Shown: positions 12,858 to 27,155, numbered from the stretch's first letter. The stretch is 64,000 nucleotides of DNA from Taeniopygia guttata (GCF_048771995.1 NC_133024.1:21151001-21215000), one strand, 5' to 3'. Translations and numbers: made by a program. The notes: generated by a model not told the origin, from the sequence alone.

Positions 12858-15800
12858 CATGGAAAAGGACAGTCCTGCCTCAAACTTACGGGAGTCAAAG
12901 GTGCCTGTCACCCCACCCACACATCCTCCCTGCCGGTCTCACAGCCCTCCTGCTGGGGGCTGCCAAAATTCCTAGAAGGCCAGATGAGAGCAAGGAGGTA
13001 GGAGGGCAGCCAGGCAGGAAATAGGGCCGGCTTGAAGACACGTAGCCTGGTCTCTGCTAGAGCAGTGGCAGTACCTTCCCCTGTATATCACAGCTCACTC
13101 TGTTTTGTTCCTTTACAATCCAAGTTTGGTTTGTTGTAGGTGAAACAGAGTGTCTGGTTTTGCTGTACAATTCTGTTTCACCAGTCCTTAAATGCTACAG
13201 CAAAATGAAGAGCAGTTTCTTCAGGAACACAGTCTCTTTAAGGAGATTAACTATCCCTCCTACCTGATCTTCTCTGAGCACTGGATATGCTCAGGGCTGC
13301 ATGAGAGTATCTCCTCTGATGACAAGAGAGTATAGTCCAGTAAGACAGTGCTCACCCCACTGTGAGATCACAGTAGAGCAATGGATTTTGTGGCACAGAT
13401 CTGCTCTCCCATAACCAAACTGGTCATGCTGCACCGGGGCCAGTAAACACAAAGTCTAACACTTCTGTCAGCATAAATTTGAAGTCCTCAAGAGCAATAT
13501 ACACTGCACCTGCTGTGTTGCCTAGTGACATCTTTTCTTGCTAGCCTGACCACACCAAATGCAGCTCAGCCTCAGCATCACCATGTCCTATCAGATTGCT
13601 ATCCATGCCACAGATGATGCAGAACTCCATTAGACCATGAAATGCCATAAAGTAAAAGGCTTTTTGTTCTGTTCTATTGCATGTGTTCTCAGCATGAAAT
13701 GAGATTTATGCAACCATACCCTGTTTGTGTCCATGCATGCCCTTTTCTTTCCTTCCCTAAAGAACTTTTGAACCCCTTTGGCTGATTTCAGTCAAATGCA
13801 AGAGATCAGGAACCTAATGTATTTGAGACCTCCTCAAGTTTGCAAAAATAAACACCCAGCTGGGTAGAACAAAAAAACCTCTATAAATTCATTTTCCATT
13901 ACATATCAGAAAGTACATACAGCATAAAGACATCAAAAATATGGTTTCATTTTACCTTGTCACACAACTGTGTGGTAGAGGTATCACAAGAGCATCTAGC
14001 CACTGAGGAAAAAAAAGTGCTCTAATTTTGAAATGCCTTGCACATACATGTAACTGTCCAAATTTCCCAAAGGAGGTGTATGAAGTTCAACAACTTAGAT
14101 ACCCTTTTCAACCACTTAACAGGTAGTGTTAGCCAACTTCCATCACCCAGCTTCAAAAAGTCACTTCAACACTAACCAATATTTATTATAAGTAATGTTC
14201 TCTGTGAAAACTGAAGAATGAAATATTCTATTTCACTTTACATTTCTTTCTGCAAAGCCCTGAGCAACATTTTCTATTTAGGCTAGAAATCTTTAATACA
14301 AAATCTACCTTAGCTGGAGGCTAAGCCATCTAAGAACCAATGTCCAAAGTTGAAAACAAATCACAGTGTGCCATTGGCACAGAAGAATGAAAATAACTAT
14401 TGTTTCAATGAAAATGAAGTAACAGTATTTCCTTAACATGTACTGCAAGAAAAGGCAGTCACTCTTGAGAAACTGTACTAATGGTACACTAACCAGCATT
14501 TTAATCAAAACACGGTTTACACACCTCGCCTGTGCTCCACAGCACAAGGCAAGCAATGAAAGCACAAGAAACACTCTGCTATGTCAGACCAGTGTCCACC
14601 CAGCCAAGTTCTGTCTCCAGCAGGAGATTACTTAGGGACAGCATTTCATGGCCATTTTGTGTTTCATTCTCATTATCCACTGATACCCACATATCTCAAC
14701 TTTCTGAGAATGGAAAATTAAAGCTGCTATGGATGGTTATAAAACAGGGAGGGGGTAAATGACAGGCTTATAGAGCATTTCAGCTTCTCAGCTGAGACAA
14801 GTGTCACCCTAACTTACAAAATACTGCAAAACATTTGGGCAAGCAAAGTTAGCCACAGTTTTAACAGTTTCCTGCAAGGGAAAACAAAAGAAATCAAACC
14901 TAGGCTTTTCCCAGATACAAAATGAGAAGGCAGTAACTTGTCTACACAAGGGGTACAATCAAGACTAGCTACCACATGCCAGCAAGCCTTGTGCACATTC
15001 AGCAATCTGGACAAATCCTAACTTGTTCCCATGCTTCACCAAGTGGATTTAATATTATGTCTCCATTTAATCTTGTGCAAATGTGTTCAAACAAACCTTA
15101 CAGCCTATCTCCCATCTACACCACCCTGCCGGTCTTAGTCCCACAGATCAACTTCAGACTACCCAAAGCACTGCAGAGACAGAAAAGATGTTTCCAGGGT
15201 GCTCAGATGTGACACTGGTGGATGATACGAGGTTGGCAGGTTCCGCAGCTTCGAAAAACCAGGAAATACCTATTTTAACTGGCAAATGATGAACAAGGTT
15301 TCATTCACCAGCAGCTCCTGGGCAGCAAATGTATTTCTGTCTCTTCACTGCAGTGAGAAAAACCCACAGGATCTTCCCTTGTATTGTGCTTCAATGCCCC
15401 TGTTCCAAAACAGGTCAATTCCTCCACAGACATCATCGTGTAGGCAAAAAACTGTCAGTACAACCCACCTTTCAAAAATTACCTGCCCAGGAGGGAGCTA
15501 TGTTAACCTACAATTACAGAAGAAAATAAAATAAAAAATATTATGGCAAAAACACAACTTCAATTTCTTTCTTACCCTGAGAAAGGGACTTCTCCCCTCA
15601 TCCCGCATGTGATGCAATTTGTATTTTATACATATACACACACACACGTATTCCATATTGACTATTAAATGGCCAACACATTTCCTCTTCCCACCTCAAC
15701 TAGAGCCCAGGGTAAGCTCATGCCCCTCACACCATTCTCATTTCACTGCTGGCCTCAGGACACTGCAAAGGCAGGGAAACAAGCAGTGTCTGGATACCTC

Positions 15801-16923
15801 TGCAATGCAAATGTCAGTCTGTAGATCCAGTCTAACAAAGAAATTTTCTGAGCTCTGCAGGAGATCTCTATTTCAGTGTTTCTGACCTGCACTCACAACA
15901 AAGGGCTAAAACTATTCTTTTAAAAGTGAGTTGAAGAGTCTGTGGAAATCTAAGACTTCTAGCCACATGCCTCACAAATAAAGTTTCCTAATGGCTAGTG
16001 ACCCAAAAGAAAGCAATACTGCAGCTCAGGAAATGGAAACTTACACTGTAAATCAAGAGATGTTGAGTTTCAGTGAGAGAGACCATCATTTCACTCCTGC
16101 CTGTTCTTAAAACCAGTTCCTAGATTACTCCATTCTGGCCCTCCTAACAGAAGGGAAGATCAACTGGTTCTGTAGGTTTTCCAGCCTTCCCTTCAAAGTC
16201 AGAGCAAGTCGAGAGTATTCAATTTTTTTTACCTTGCTCTTCCTGGCTCTCCATTTGCACTAGAAGGTAAAAAACAGCCCTGACACACCATACTCCAGTT
16301 TTACTGCTGCTGTTAGAGACTAAACAATTCCACACAAACTTAGGTTATTATCCAGGGACACTCACAATTTGCTCACTCTGTGACAGTGCTGTAAAAGGGC
16401 TTCCTCACAGGATACCAAGGCTTCATTTTTGCCTCCGAGACCAAGGAACAACTGAGATTGGAACACTGAAGAGCCAATCCACCTGAGCAAAATTACCTTT
16501 AAAAGGACATGGTATTTTAGAATGATAGATACAGAGTGCAACCAGAAGTACTCCTGAAGAGTATTTTACCACATTCTGTACCTGCATTTTTTTCAACCCA
16601 TTTTTCAAAAGGTAATAACACTGCATGCGACCCACGCATTCCCTGCTTTTGCTTCACAGCCCAAACTAGCTAATTCTGCCCATCACTTTTCAACCTCTCT
16701 GTACAAATACCACTACTGATATCAGTGATTAATACACTAAACTGCAAAATGAGAGCTGTTGAAAAGTGACTTATAAAGAAAACAACAGCATGCACATCCT
16801 GTTTTCCTCTAGACCTCAATATACATCAAATCAAGAAAAGCTGAGGTTTTAGGCTCTTCTGGATGATAAAACAAAAATTTAAGCTTTAGGAAATTCACAC
16901 AGCAAATAATATGTTCAAGTAGC

Positions 16924-16947
16924 TTTATTTTATTTTATTTTTATTTT
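16924..16947. repeat. Short (TTTTA)n simple repeat
   Basis: About four to five units of a TTTTA-like pentamer in AT-rich intronic sequence. Confidence 0.6.
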
Positions 16948-17510
16948 CAATTCCCTTGAAGACTGAACAGGTAATGCAAGCAACCATATGCAACATTGCA
17001 AAAGTAGAAGAAACTGGATTAAAGGGGAAGTTAAGGGGGTGGTTTATTCTGCTACACAGCTTCTGGTATTCTGAGAAAATTGATAGTAGAAAAGAGACAC
17101 TCTGAAAGAGGAAAAAATTCTGTACATTCAGTTACCCCATAAATTAGTTACTCAGTATTACTATACTATAGCTTATCTATAAAGCTAGAGAAATTGATGA
17201 ATAAATTATTCAAATGAATGACAAATTACATGTCATAAGCTTGAAAAACTAAACTCCTCCTCAAAATACAGGGCACACTTCAACCAATTTAGTTGAAACA
17301 GTGCAAACATCTGTAGGGAAAGTTCTCTGTAAAAATGGTATTTCAAGAAGTCTTGAGGTCATCCCTAAAATGCATTTAACTAGGGAGGCAAGGCAGAGTA
17401 CCTCACACTATACATGAAGCAAAACCTTGTAAGTAAAATAACCTTAAATGTTAATGTACAAAGACAAACCTAAATCCTGTGCTACAGCTAGCAACCTATA
17501 CTGTGGAGGA

Positions 17511-17543
17511 ACAAAAAAAAAAAAAACAAAAAAAAAAAAAACC
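17511..17543. repeat. A-rich homopolymer tract
   Basis: Two A runs of about 14 and 13 bases are separated by a single C. The reading frame spanning it has no domain and is probably chance. Confidence 0.75.
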
Positions 17544-19429
17544 ACACCACAAAACCAAGAGCCTTTCTTCAAAGCCCTTTTAAATCAATGGTGTAGACAA
17601 CCTCATGGAGACTCATGGTGGTCTCTCAAGTTCTATCTTCAAATGATCCATCTGATTCCATCCTCTTCCAGGCCAGTGTATTTGAATCAACACTCAGGAG
17701 CATATGAAGCAACACCAAGAAGAAAACCACAAATCAGCCAAAGCAGGTTTATGTTAACTTTTCCAAACCTGTTTTGGGGAGACAAACCAAACTTTTACCA
17801 AAAGACACCAATCACAACATGCTCAGAAACCAACAAAGAGAACAAGCCTGAGATAGGAACACTAATGGCACAAGTAAGCTATCATAACAGCTTCTATCCA
17901 AAAATGAACGCCTAAGGAAGAAAGCAATCATTGAAAATCTTCTAAAGCTGCCTCTGCTTGCGAGCTATCAAAGTCTTGAGGAGAAGGTGAGGAAGAAGCA
18001 TCTCAAGCACTTTCCGCTGTGAAGATCTGTCACCACATCAGCCACTGTATTTCCCTCTTCAGCCAGGCAACTCCCCTGCAAAATTGCTAAAACCATTACT
18101 TAACAGCACACACAGTACCTATCAACATAATGTCTTGTCCAACACCTTGTTCTAGCCAAAAACACTGTAACTCAATTATCTCCCCACCTGTTTATAACTT
18201 AGGACTCAGGTACTGGTGATCTTTCTGTCAGGTTTTAGTGTCTCACCTAACACTCTGCAACTGCTCCCATGGGCACATCCGCAACTGGCAACTGCTTCCA
18301 GAGAGAGCTTTTCTTCCTACCTTTGAACAGGGAGAGATAAGGACACTAGGCGACTCATGAGCCTTGGGAGATGATTCATACATCCCACAAGCAAGAGAAG
18401 TCTGCTAAAGCCAATATGACCTTCAGGGAGACCTGTGACTTAGACACCTTTAATTCTGCTGCCTTAATAACAGCCATAAGCCTAAAGTGTAATTTGATGG
18501 ACTGTTTCAGTTCAGCAGAGACAGATGAGCCAAAAGAGCAGGTACTGCATCAGACTGGGGAAAAAAGGTAAGCAGATTTATTTCAGTGAAATAAAAACCA
18601 GAGCTACAGTTGGTGAAGTCCTACATGTGAAAGGAGAGTTATTTTAGTTTCAGAGCTATCACTTCTGAGACCTAGTCAGACAAGCATATTGCGTGTTGAT
18701 GGGAAGGAAACCCTGCTCCATGCACATTTCCTTTTCCTTCAACACCCCTCTGGATTTAGTTCTTTCAGTTTAGGAGTGACTAGTCTAGTGCCATGGCACT
18801 CTCCACAAAAAATATTTTATATATACATTTTATTTGTTAACATTTTCTTATTTTTTATCTATAACATTTTTCACACAGTTCAGCTGAATTACCAGGCTAA
18901 AGTAAGTAATCTTATCCCATCACAAAATTCAATCTTAACAGTTCTGCAATCACAGTATGCAAGAATAGCTCAGTAAAGCATGGATGAAGAAAGAGACAAA
19001 AATTGAAGAAAACTGGATAGAAAGTCTCAGCTGGGTAACAACACAACAGGCACAAATCTCAGACCAGACACTCATCTCCCTGAAATTTTAATTTGAGAAA
19101 GGGCAGCAGGACTGATCTCACCACTTGTTCTGATTAAAACAGAAACAGCACCCCCACTGTCAAATAATAATACAAATAAAGCAGCGGACATAAAACTTCC
19201 AGGGTTTGTTTCTTTCCTAAAACGCAAATAATGGATTTGCATAGCTTAAGGCAGAGTCTACTCACAGAGCTATTGTTCCTCCCCCGAGGCCTTCGGGATT
19301 TCCAAGGAGTAGCTCCCTTTTAGTACCCTCGCTAGAAGCAATCTTTTATCCGAACCTCCCTGACCGGCAGCCACGGCAAAACGGTCGTGGATTACCCAAA
19401 CCAAGCGATTCAGCAGAAGCCACGAAATC

Positions 19430-20060
19430 CCCGTCTATTTTACTTATGGGTCGCCGTGAGCTCCGCCGGGAGGCTCCCCCTGCGCGGGGCTGCTCTGCCC
19501 GCATGAGCCCACCGTCCCCCAGCCCTGCTCTGCCCACCTCGGAGCACCGGGCCCCGCCGCCCTTTATCCCCCTATCTCCCCACCCCTCTTCCCGCACTCG
19601 CCTCCCGCCGGCGCGCCTGCCGCGACTCACCGCCCGCGGGGAGCCTTGGGGCGGCTCTGCCCGCCGCCCCGGCCTGCGAGCGGAGCTGCTTCGGGCGGCC
19701 GGGGGAAGGCGGGCGGCTCCCCCGGCCCGAGCCCACCAGGAGCAGCCGGGGAAATTCGGGCGGCCCCTTCCCTCCGTGAAGGGCCCCCCACCGGAGCCGC
19801 CTACCTGTGTGCAGAATCGCACGGCTGCCCGCCGGACCCTCCCGCGCTCCCCGCCGCCCGCCGGGGGCGACACCCGGCCCCGCATGCGGACCCGGGCAGC
19901 GCCTCAGCCCGGCCCTTGACCCGCTCCCCCGCGCCGGCCGCCCGCCTGCGGCATCAGGCGCATCCAAGCGCCGCCGGGAGAGCGGGAGGCGGCTGCACTT
20001 CGGTTTCTGTCCGGCTCATCCCCACTGGGAACCGGCTTCCGGCTACACCACCGTGTTAAG
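19430..20060 (-). promoter_or_regulatory. ST3GAL6: CpG island, probable ST3GAL6 promoter and untranslated first exon
   Basis: About 630 bp is very GC-rich and dense in CpG, in contrast to the AT-rich flanks. It lies upstream of the ST3GAL6 coding exon in its direction of transcription and is the only such island between that exon and the CPOX island. Two good minus-strand splice donors occur in it: CAG|GTAG with the exon end at 19805, and GG|TGAGT-type with the exon end at 19631. Either could end a 5'UTR exon that splices to the acceptor at 921. The long open frames on both strands here are a by-product of high GC and few stop codons. The transcription start is not determinable by eye. Confidence 0.65.
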
Positions 20061-20412
20061 AATTTTCTTCCCGTGAAGTTCCCAAGAATCTCTGGGAAAG
20101 GTCTGGGATGTCTCATCTCACCAGCTCTCAAAACCGATTAAAATTGTGTTCTCTTCAAAGGAGACTTGTAGAGGCAGGCTCCATCCCTCTGGAAATTCAG
20201 TTTAATTACTTGAATGTTTTCACCGAGGAACATGCTGATGGTATGGAAAGAGCCAGCTCTGCCTTTGAATACGCAGTAATTTACATAGAATAACAACGTT
20301 TTTGGCAGCTGCTGCTATCAACATTCACCTGAAGGAAATTTTAAAATTGGAAGCATGGATACAAACTCTATATGAGATTAAAGCTGGCAGCTTTCCCGTC
20401 TAAAATGACGCA

Positions 20413-20520
20413 AGAAGATCATGGAACGGTTAAGGTTGGAAAAGACCCCTGAGATCCGTCGTGTCCAACCGTGGAACGTCTCCCGACAGCCGTCACATGT
20501 CCCGTGGCAGACGCAAACTC
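20413..20520 (-). mobile_element. CR1 LINE 3'-end fragment
   Basis: The phrase 'atcatggaacggttaaggtt' followed by 'ggaaaagacccctgagatcc' is the reverse complement of the CR1 3' terminus, so the fragment lies on the minus strand. About 100 bp is recognisable and it is diverged. It sits just upstream of the ST3GAL6 island. Confidence 0.75.
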
Positions 20521-23500
20521 AGGAGCAAGCACTTCAGCGCACCCAGTCCTATGGCTCAGGCACCATCCACGAGATCCACTCAGCCTGTGCACGGGTTACA
20601 GAGCTATACTTGATAAACCAGGGGTGTTCACTTACCGGCTATTAACAGAGCAGCTTATTTTATCTCTACATCATCCCCGAGAAGAGGACAGAACTCGTCG
20701 CTTCTGCTCAGGGCCGCCCAGGCTGTTGCTGCAGCCTCTGGTAGGTCCAGCCCGGTTCCCGCATGGTGGTGCTTACGACAGGATTCAAGAGGAGGGCTTG
20801 TTCAGCTGAGCCCCGTCTGCAAGAGAAAACGTAGGAGGAAGCACGTTCTGCTTTTAGACAGAAATTTTTAGCTCGAGCCTGCTGAAATTCCTCTTCCCTA
20901 TAAACCAAAGCCCACCAGAGGGAGGAGACACGTGAAGACAGATAAAGCAGACGCTACGTCTTCCCCTCAGTAGTGTCGTTCCTGACTGTAGTCAGTCTTT
21001 TCTGACTGACTTTCCTGCGGAGCCGCATACACTACTCTTCCTCCTTCTCCTCCCCCTCCTCGGGCCAGCGGCAGGAGCCTCTCCCCCTCCCCGACAGTCC
21101 GAGAGAGGGGGTGGGAGACTCGCAAAGCGGAGGACGAAGAACCACCCCCAGCCTCCCGGAATATTACCATCTATTAAGAAACTAATCGTCACCGTGTGTA
21201 TGTCGAGGGGCCTTGGGATCCTTCAGGGACGGGATTCTTTCTCCCCTAGTACCTTTGCCCCCTGTCATGAAACCCTAGGGAAAGCCGGCACGGGAAGAAC
21301 GACCCCCTGAGGAGCTGCTGCCAGGAGCGAAATGAAACACTACCCAACAGAGGTGGGAATCACTGGGCCGCTGGAAAATCTCTCCGTACCTCAGCGCCCA
21401 AGCGTTTGGGAGTGGACCTTGCTATTTCAAAAGAAAGTTATTAAATAATCCTCCCTCTGATAAAGAGGATGAAAAAATGAGTTTGTTTGGAATTCTGTGC
21501 TGCATCAATGCTGTTTTGCCCAGAGGAGTGTATCCTGCTAGAAGAAATCTGAGGGGTTGTTAATAATTTAATTTTCCTCTCCTGTTTCTATCTTTATGAT
21601 CCTGACTGCTTCCAATCTGAATATTCTCTTTATGATGCTTCAGTGACCTCACAGTATGTTTTTAGCATCGTATCAGAACAAGATGCTTCCTTGACTGGAA
21701 AAGCAGCTCCTGCTTTTTTATGGCTGTCATTGGGAATGACCAGAGGTGGATTCTGTTCTGTGCAGCAGTTTTCTACAACCTATGTGTACATGTAATAAAA
21801 ATAACAGATTGAAAGCTGGGAAGTTTTGTCTGTTGTTCAGGGGCTATTCCAGTCTTTAGCCTGCCGAGATGCTTTTCAATCTGTTCTGGGCTGGGAACCA
21901 AACTTCTGACCTCTGTAATTTGTCTTCCCTTAAGCTGAAAATACCTTAGTACTTTTCCCTCTCTCCCAAGAGGCTCCTCAGGTCTTCACCCTTCACATCC
22001 TGCCCTTTACAAAACCAAGCTTCTTCCAAGTATATAGCTAAATTATGTGCCTTCTAAAGTTACTTTATTTAACTCTGCTATATCTTTTCCCATTAGCTAT
22101 CTGCTTTTCAGTTCTTACCCTTCAATTCACCTAGGTATCAAAGACACACAACCAATTAAAAAGAAAAAAAATCATTAAGGTTGTACAACAAAGGACTCAG
22201 AATTAGGATTTATTAGAAGACTGATTTTGTGACTTCATGTCAATCCCCCTGCTCATGTTTCAGAACATTCTTAAATTATGTAGTCCAGTATTATTTTCTT
22301 CTTGTCTTGCTTCATTTTACAAGGCCTTGTCTTTGTTTAGGATACAGGATGGACTTTCAGGATATATCAGATTTTTGCAGAACAAGATGTTGGAACTATT
22401 ACCACAGAAGAGTGTAGGAAACATTGAGGAAATGGATGGTATTCCTGCCTCTGTTCCAGACAGGATGTGTGTGCTGCAGCTGCAACTTCTGTGCATGAGT
22501 TAATGGGCAGGAGCTTCTTTCACACTGGCTAAGGTAGGGTATCAGTACCAGTCCAGCGAGGATCTCTGAGCAGGCTGACCAGCACAAGAGGAAGAACAGG
22601 AACATGCTGTGGGCAAGACTGAGCCACGGCTCAGAGGCCAGCTCAAATTACTGGTGCACCTCTGAAATGAGCTAGACACATGCAATGTTCATTCCTGTGG
22701 TGGTGCCATGTGGCAACTTAGAAGTCATTTGATTTTACAGCTGACTGCAAGTTGTTTGTCAATTTTCTTGGAGTCTTGCATGAGGCATCTAACTCTAGGA
22801 AGAGCTGGGTGTTCACAATTGCAGCCCAAAGTCCACAGGAGATACAGTTCACTCAGTTTTATTCCCTTCCATTAAAGGCAGTGTGTGTAAGAAATACAAA
22901 GAATTGTCTCTAAGGTATCTGAATACACCTTTATCTGGAATAAACTGCGCTATATTAGTCAAGTAATATAATAATCTAACTTGCAGTGATGTAATTTCAC
23001 TTTAATTTCTTCTGGCAATTGTAGCTATCCCACATCAGCAACAGAATGAAAGCTGGTGTATGTTGTCATCTCAATATGTTGAGCTAAATTCAAAGATTCA
23101 AATGGCAATTTGAATAGTTAATATAATGCAGAAAAGGTTTAGTTCCTAGTTGTTCCCCAAATAATCTGTATAAGCAAGAAGTCAGTAACTAATCTGCAAC
23201 CCAGTGAATTTTTGGGTACAAAGTACAAGGAAAATATAAGGAATCATTGGGATGTAGTCTATTGCAAACAAATTATTTGACAACAATAAGAATCTTTCAA
23301 AATGCTTTTGAAATGGTTGACTAGTAGTAAGTCAAATGAATGCTCCTGCAAACAGATGCAATGCATGTGACCAAAAAGTCAACAGATTTGCTCTTTCAGT
23401 TGAAAATCAACATTCCTGACACACAAACCTCTCCCCAACCCGAAGATAAAACCCCATAAATCTTTAAATGTAAAATAATAAGGAAAATTAATCTGAATAA

Positions 23501-23875
23501 AATATAGTTATATATTAGTTCCAGGAGAAACCATGCACTTCCTCAGCCATTACTAAACTAAGAAAATGTTGTTGCCTCTACCCCATCTTGCAAAATCAGA
23601 GAAAAACAAAGAGGAAAATTACAGGAAATGGAAAGAAAAAGTGCTGAACATGGGAAAACTAGAGAGAAGAAAGAATAAAGAGAATGGAAAGTTGCAGCAT
23701 CACAAAAGTGATTTACCCATCAATCCAATAAGAAAGATGACTAATCAAGCTGCGTGTAGGCAATGCACCATATCTATCATACACATCTGGTCTTAGAAGT
23801 AAAATGCAAAAGAACTGTAACCCTTCATAATTACTTTGGGAGATAATGCATTTACAGAATACAGATTGTCACAAC

Positions 23876-23922
23876 ATCCTTGTGGGTCCCTTCCAACTCA
23901 GAATAATCTGTGATTCTGGGAT
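23876..23922 (+). mobile_element. Very short CR1 LINE 3' tail
   Basis: About 45 bp reads 'ttgtgggtcccttccaactc' and ends with the 'tctgtgattctg' microsatellite-like tail typical of CR1. The rest of the element is absent, as is common for severely 5'-truncated insertions. Confidence 0.7.
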
Positions 23923-26900
23923 CCCTTCTCCACCCATCCTCTATCTTTACTGCCTACCATCACAGTCTAATCCTAATTTTATGTCATGCCATGAGAACTG
24001 CCCTGAGTCCCACACATGCCCAAATCTCTCCTACTGAACTCCAAAACCTGTCTCAGCACAACTGTTTTGTACAGGTTCCCAGATCCATTGTCTAGGTGCT
24101 CAGGGCTGCCCCCAGGTGCTCTTCACTGCAGTTACAGTTCCAGTTATAGTAAGCACCAGTCCTTACATAGCTTTAGTCATCAATCTGTGGTTACATGATG
24201 TTTCTTCCAGAGACTCTTTGCCAGGAGACAACTTGCTGAAGCCTGTCTCACAAGCTTTAAAAAATGTGGTTAGTCGTTGTAGTACATCTCCTCAGAACCC
24301 AGTGTTTGTCATGAGCTCAGAGTGTGCAACCCCCATCTGTTTGAGGTCACTTGTTTCAAGACCTGGTCAGCCAAAGAACTGCTGAGACAACCAAAGAACC
24401 AAAGTCACGACTGTGACTGCTTTCTCAGTCCCTGGGGCCTGCCTTTGCTGGGAATTGCAGAGTGCTTTCCCCTGCCCTGGCCTGTGCACTGCTCCTCTAC
24501 TCAATCTGGGAGACAGGAGACCAGCAAACAAAACATGATGGCAGGAAATGTCCTCAAGGTAACCCAGCTAGGCTGAGACAGCCTCCCTTTATTTTTACCC
24601 CTGTAAAATGCAATCTGGGGTGGTGAGCACATTAGGAAGTGCCATTTGCCAGCCAAAGTAAAGCCTTTAATGCACATGTTTATACGTGAGCATCTACAAA
24701 CCCATGAAGAAATACATTATCTAATAGACACTAGGCATTCTTGTGCTTCATTAAGCATATGCAGAGGAAGAAATAGGTCAAAGCACACCCACTTCAAGAG
24801 CATTGCAAACAAAACAGTGGAAAGAAAAAAGAAAAACTGTTTGGAAAATTACAGAAAATGTGTCCTGAGCAGCTTGTGGTTTTCACCAGGTCAAGAGCAA
24901 CATTAAACTTCAGGTTTCACTGCACCAATTGTTCTCTTGTTTCCATTTAATTACAATGTCATATGGAATTCAAGTTCTCTGCTCGTCTCTTCATCCTCCC
25001 AATGGATGTCAGCATACTGAGTGACTCCACCTCTATGTGTGTCCACAGGTAACCCAAACTGAAGCTTCATGGTGCCAAAAGCAGCAAAGCAGGCAAGAGC
25101 TGCTGCTTTCTCCCCTGGCAGAAGACAAACCTCTCAAGATCCAGTTCTCCTACCCATCTGTCCGGGACACAGCAGTCTCCTCCCTGTAGCTTGCAGGCAT
25201 GCCGTGGACTTCTGTTCCCAGAGAATGTCAGCTGTGGCATCTAGCACAAGGGAAATCTGGGAAAAGGAGAGAGGTGGAGGAGTGCATGGGAGAGATAAGC
25301 AGCTGAGGGGTGTAGCAGGGCAGTAGGTGGCTCTTATGTGCAGTCTGCTGCTAGGTCACAGCCCCAGTGCCAAATGCAGGGGGGCACTGAGCTCAGGAGA
25401 GAACAAGAAGTCCTTGATCCTGTGGCTCTGGGTCCCTACCCACTTGGTCTGTGTGCTCAGATGACTGACATAAGCTGCTTCTGGAAGATGGAATCCTTGC
25501 CCTTTTATGATAGCTCTGTCAGTCCTACCATACCATGCCAGGACCCACTCTCCTTGTCTCCTTTCCAAGGAGAGGCCTGCATGTAAGATGCCTTTGCCAT
25601 TTAAAGCACAGCATAATGCCCAGTTTCTTTCTCTGTGCATTTTATGAAAATCTTTCCCTGTTATTCCCACTGGCTCCCCATAGCACAGGCTCTGGTTCTG
25701 GCCTTCAGACCCCCAGGTTTTTGTCCTGTGTCCTGCTGGGTTCACCTGTACAGCCAACTCATTATGTCAAGTGCTCAGGCAGCTACTGCGGCTCTCAGAT
25801 ATATAAAACCTTTCTACTTCAAACTTTTGGCCCACTTCTTTGGCCAGTGTTAACTGGCCTGGACTTCTTTACTGGTTTGCTGCCAAAGATCTGGGAACAG
25901 GTGCACAGTTTTTCTGCTAGGTACTCTTCAGACTGGTCTTTACTTGAAAATAGGATGTAGCAAGTTAGTACACAAAACAGAGCTATAAAAGCAATACAAA
26001 TAGCTATGATTAGATTCCAGGGAGAAGGAGAGTGAGAAGTTAGGAGAGCTTCTGTAAGTCAGAAATTTTATGACAAACTGCTAGAAGCCTTGTCGTATGT
26101 GAACAGCATGCCAATTTCAATGAGACACAGATACCTACTGAGAAGCATGCTTTGCATGTTTCTTTTAAGACTTCAAGTTTCACTATAAGTCTTGGATGTA
26201 GGCAAAACATGGGAAAATTTTAAATGCATTTCTTTCTATGACTGACTTAAAATTCCTGCCAGATAATGACCATGACTAGTGAGCAAATGGTTACTTGCCG
26301 CAGTTTGGAAGAATCAGTAGGAACCCACACAAAACTGGGCTGGTGGCACAGGAGAAAGAATCCTCCTTTCATGGCACTCCAAGTTGAACAGAGCAATCCT
26401 ATGGCAGAAAAGGCTGGCTTAGTCTCTGTAACTCAGGAGAACAATAGCTCATGGAACAGACTTTTCTTTTTTGCTGCTCTACTCCTGTTCCAAATGGAAG
26501 CTAGACCTGATCAATAGGCAATATCCAAGCCATGTGCAATCTTAGTACAATACTTCTATTTCAGTGTTTAGCCATTTCATCCATGCAAGTGGAAAACATG
26601 AACTGATCTTTGCAATTTGTTAAAAGCCATCTGTCAGTTAACTCACAATCATTTAATGAATCATAAAATCCCCCATTGTATGGATACAGGAAGCTCCACT
26701 TCCAGCAGCCCAAGCCACCTGCTCACAGCCTCTGTTTCTTGGGGAGTGGTTGTTTTTTATTTGGATACATCATTGAAACCTGGCCTTTCTTGTCTGCAGC
26801 TAAAACATAATGGTTCAAGAAAAGGTCTGTTACTGAGATGTTATTATAGAAACACTACTGGGAATTGTGCCATGGCCAATTTTAACTTCCCAGATACTAT

Positions 26901-27107
26901 TTGGGGAAAAAAATGCTTCTAATAATAAACTTGGGCCTAGCTAGCCATATGTGTGATAGCTGCCAGATTCCTTCTTAATAGTCACTGAAATAAAAAGAGA
27001 CAACCTCAAATTAGTACGGAATGAAGACACCAAGAAAGAACTGGTCATCGAAAACAGCATTAGGCTGAGTATTCAGCAATGGTTTCCATTTCCACGGACA
27101 GAATAAT

Positions 27108-27155
27108 AAACACAAGCAAAGGGCAAACACAAGCAAAGGGCAAACAAAAGCAAAC
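27108..27155. repeat. 17-bp tandem repeat, about 2.8 copies
   Basis: The unit AAACACAAGCAAAGGGC is repeated exactly twice (27108-27124 and 27125-27141) and followed by a diverged partial third copy. It is a small minisatellite in intergenic sequence. Confidence 0.85.

Larger units (their letters stand above)
921..19430 (-). other. ST3GAL6: Probable ST3GAL6 intron 1 (5'UTR intron)
   Basis: This interval separates the first coding exon from the CpG-island promoter near 19.4-20.06 kb. No reading frame in it shows a recognisable domain. I see one CR1 LINE copy, one solo LTR and several homopolymer or simple-sequence tracts, listed separately. Further untranslated ST3GAL6 exons could lie here but cannot be recognised from sequence alone. 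The assignment as intron is an inference from gene order and the island. Confidence 0.6.

Noticed and set aside
19346-20076. Several overlapping open frames of 66-179 codons on both strands
   Set aside because: They sit in a CpG island, are Arg/Pro/Gly-rich in every frame and have no domain. They reflect low stop-codon density, not genes.
25535-25960. 141-codon frame in the intergenic region
   Set aside because: No domain, no conserved motif and overlapping frames on both strands. Most likely chance.
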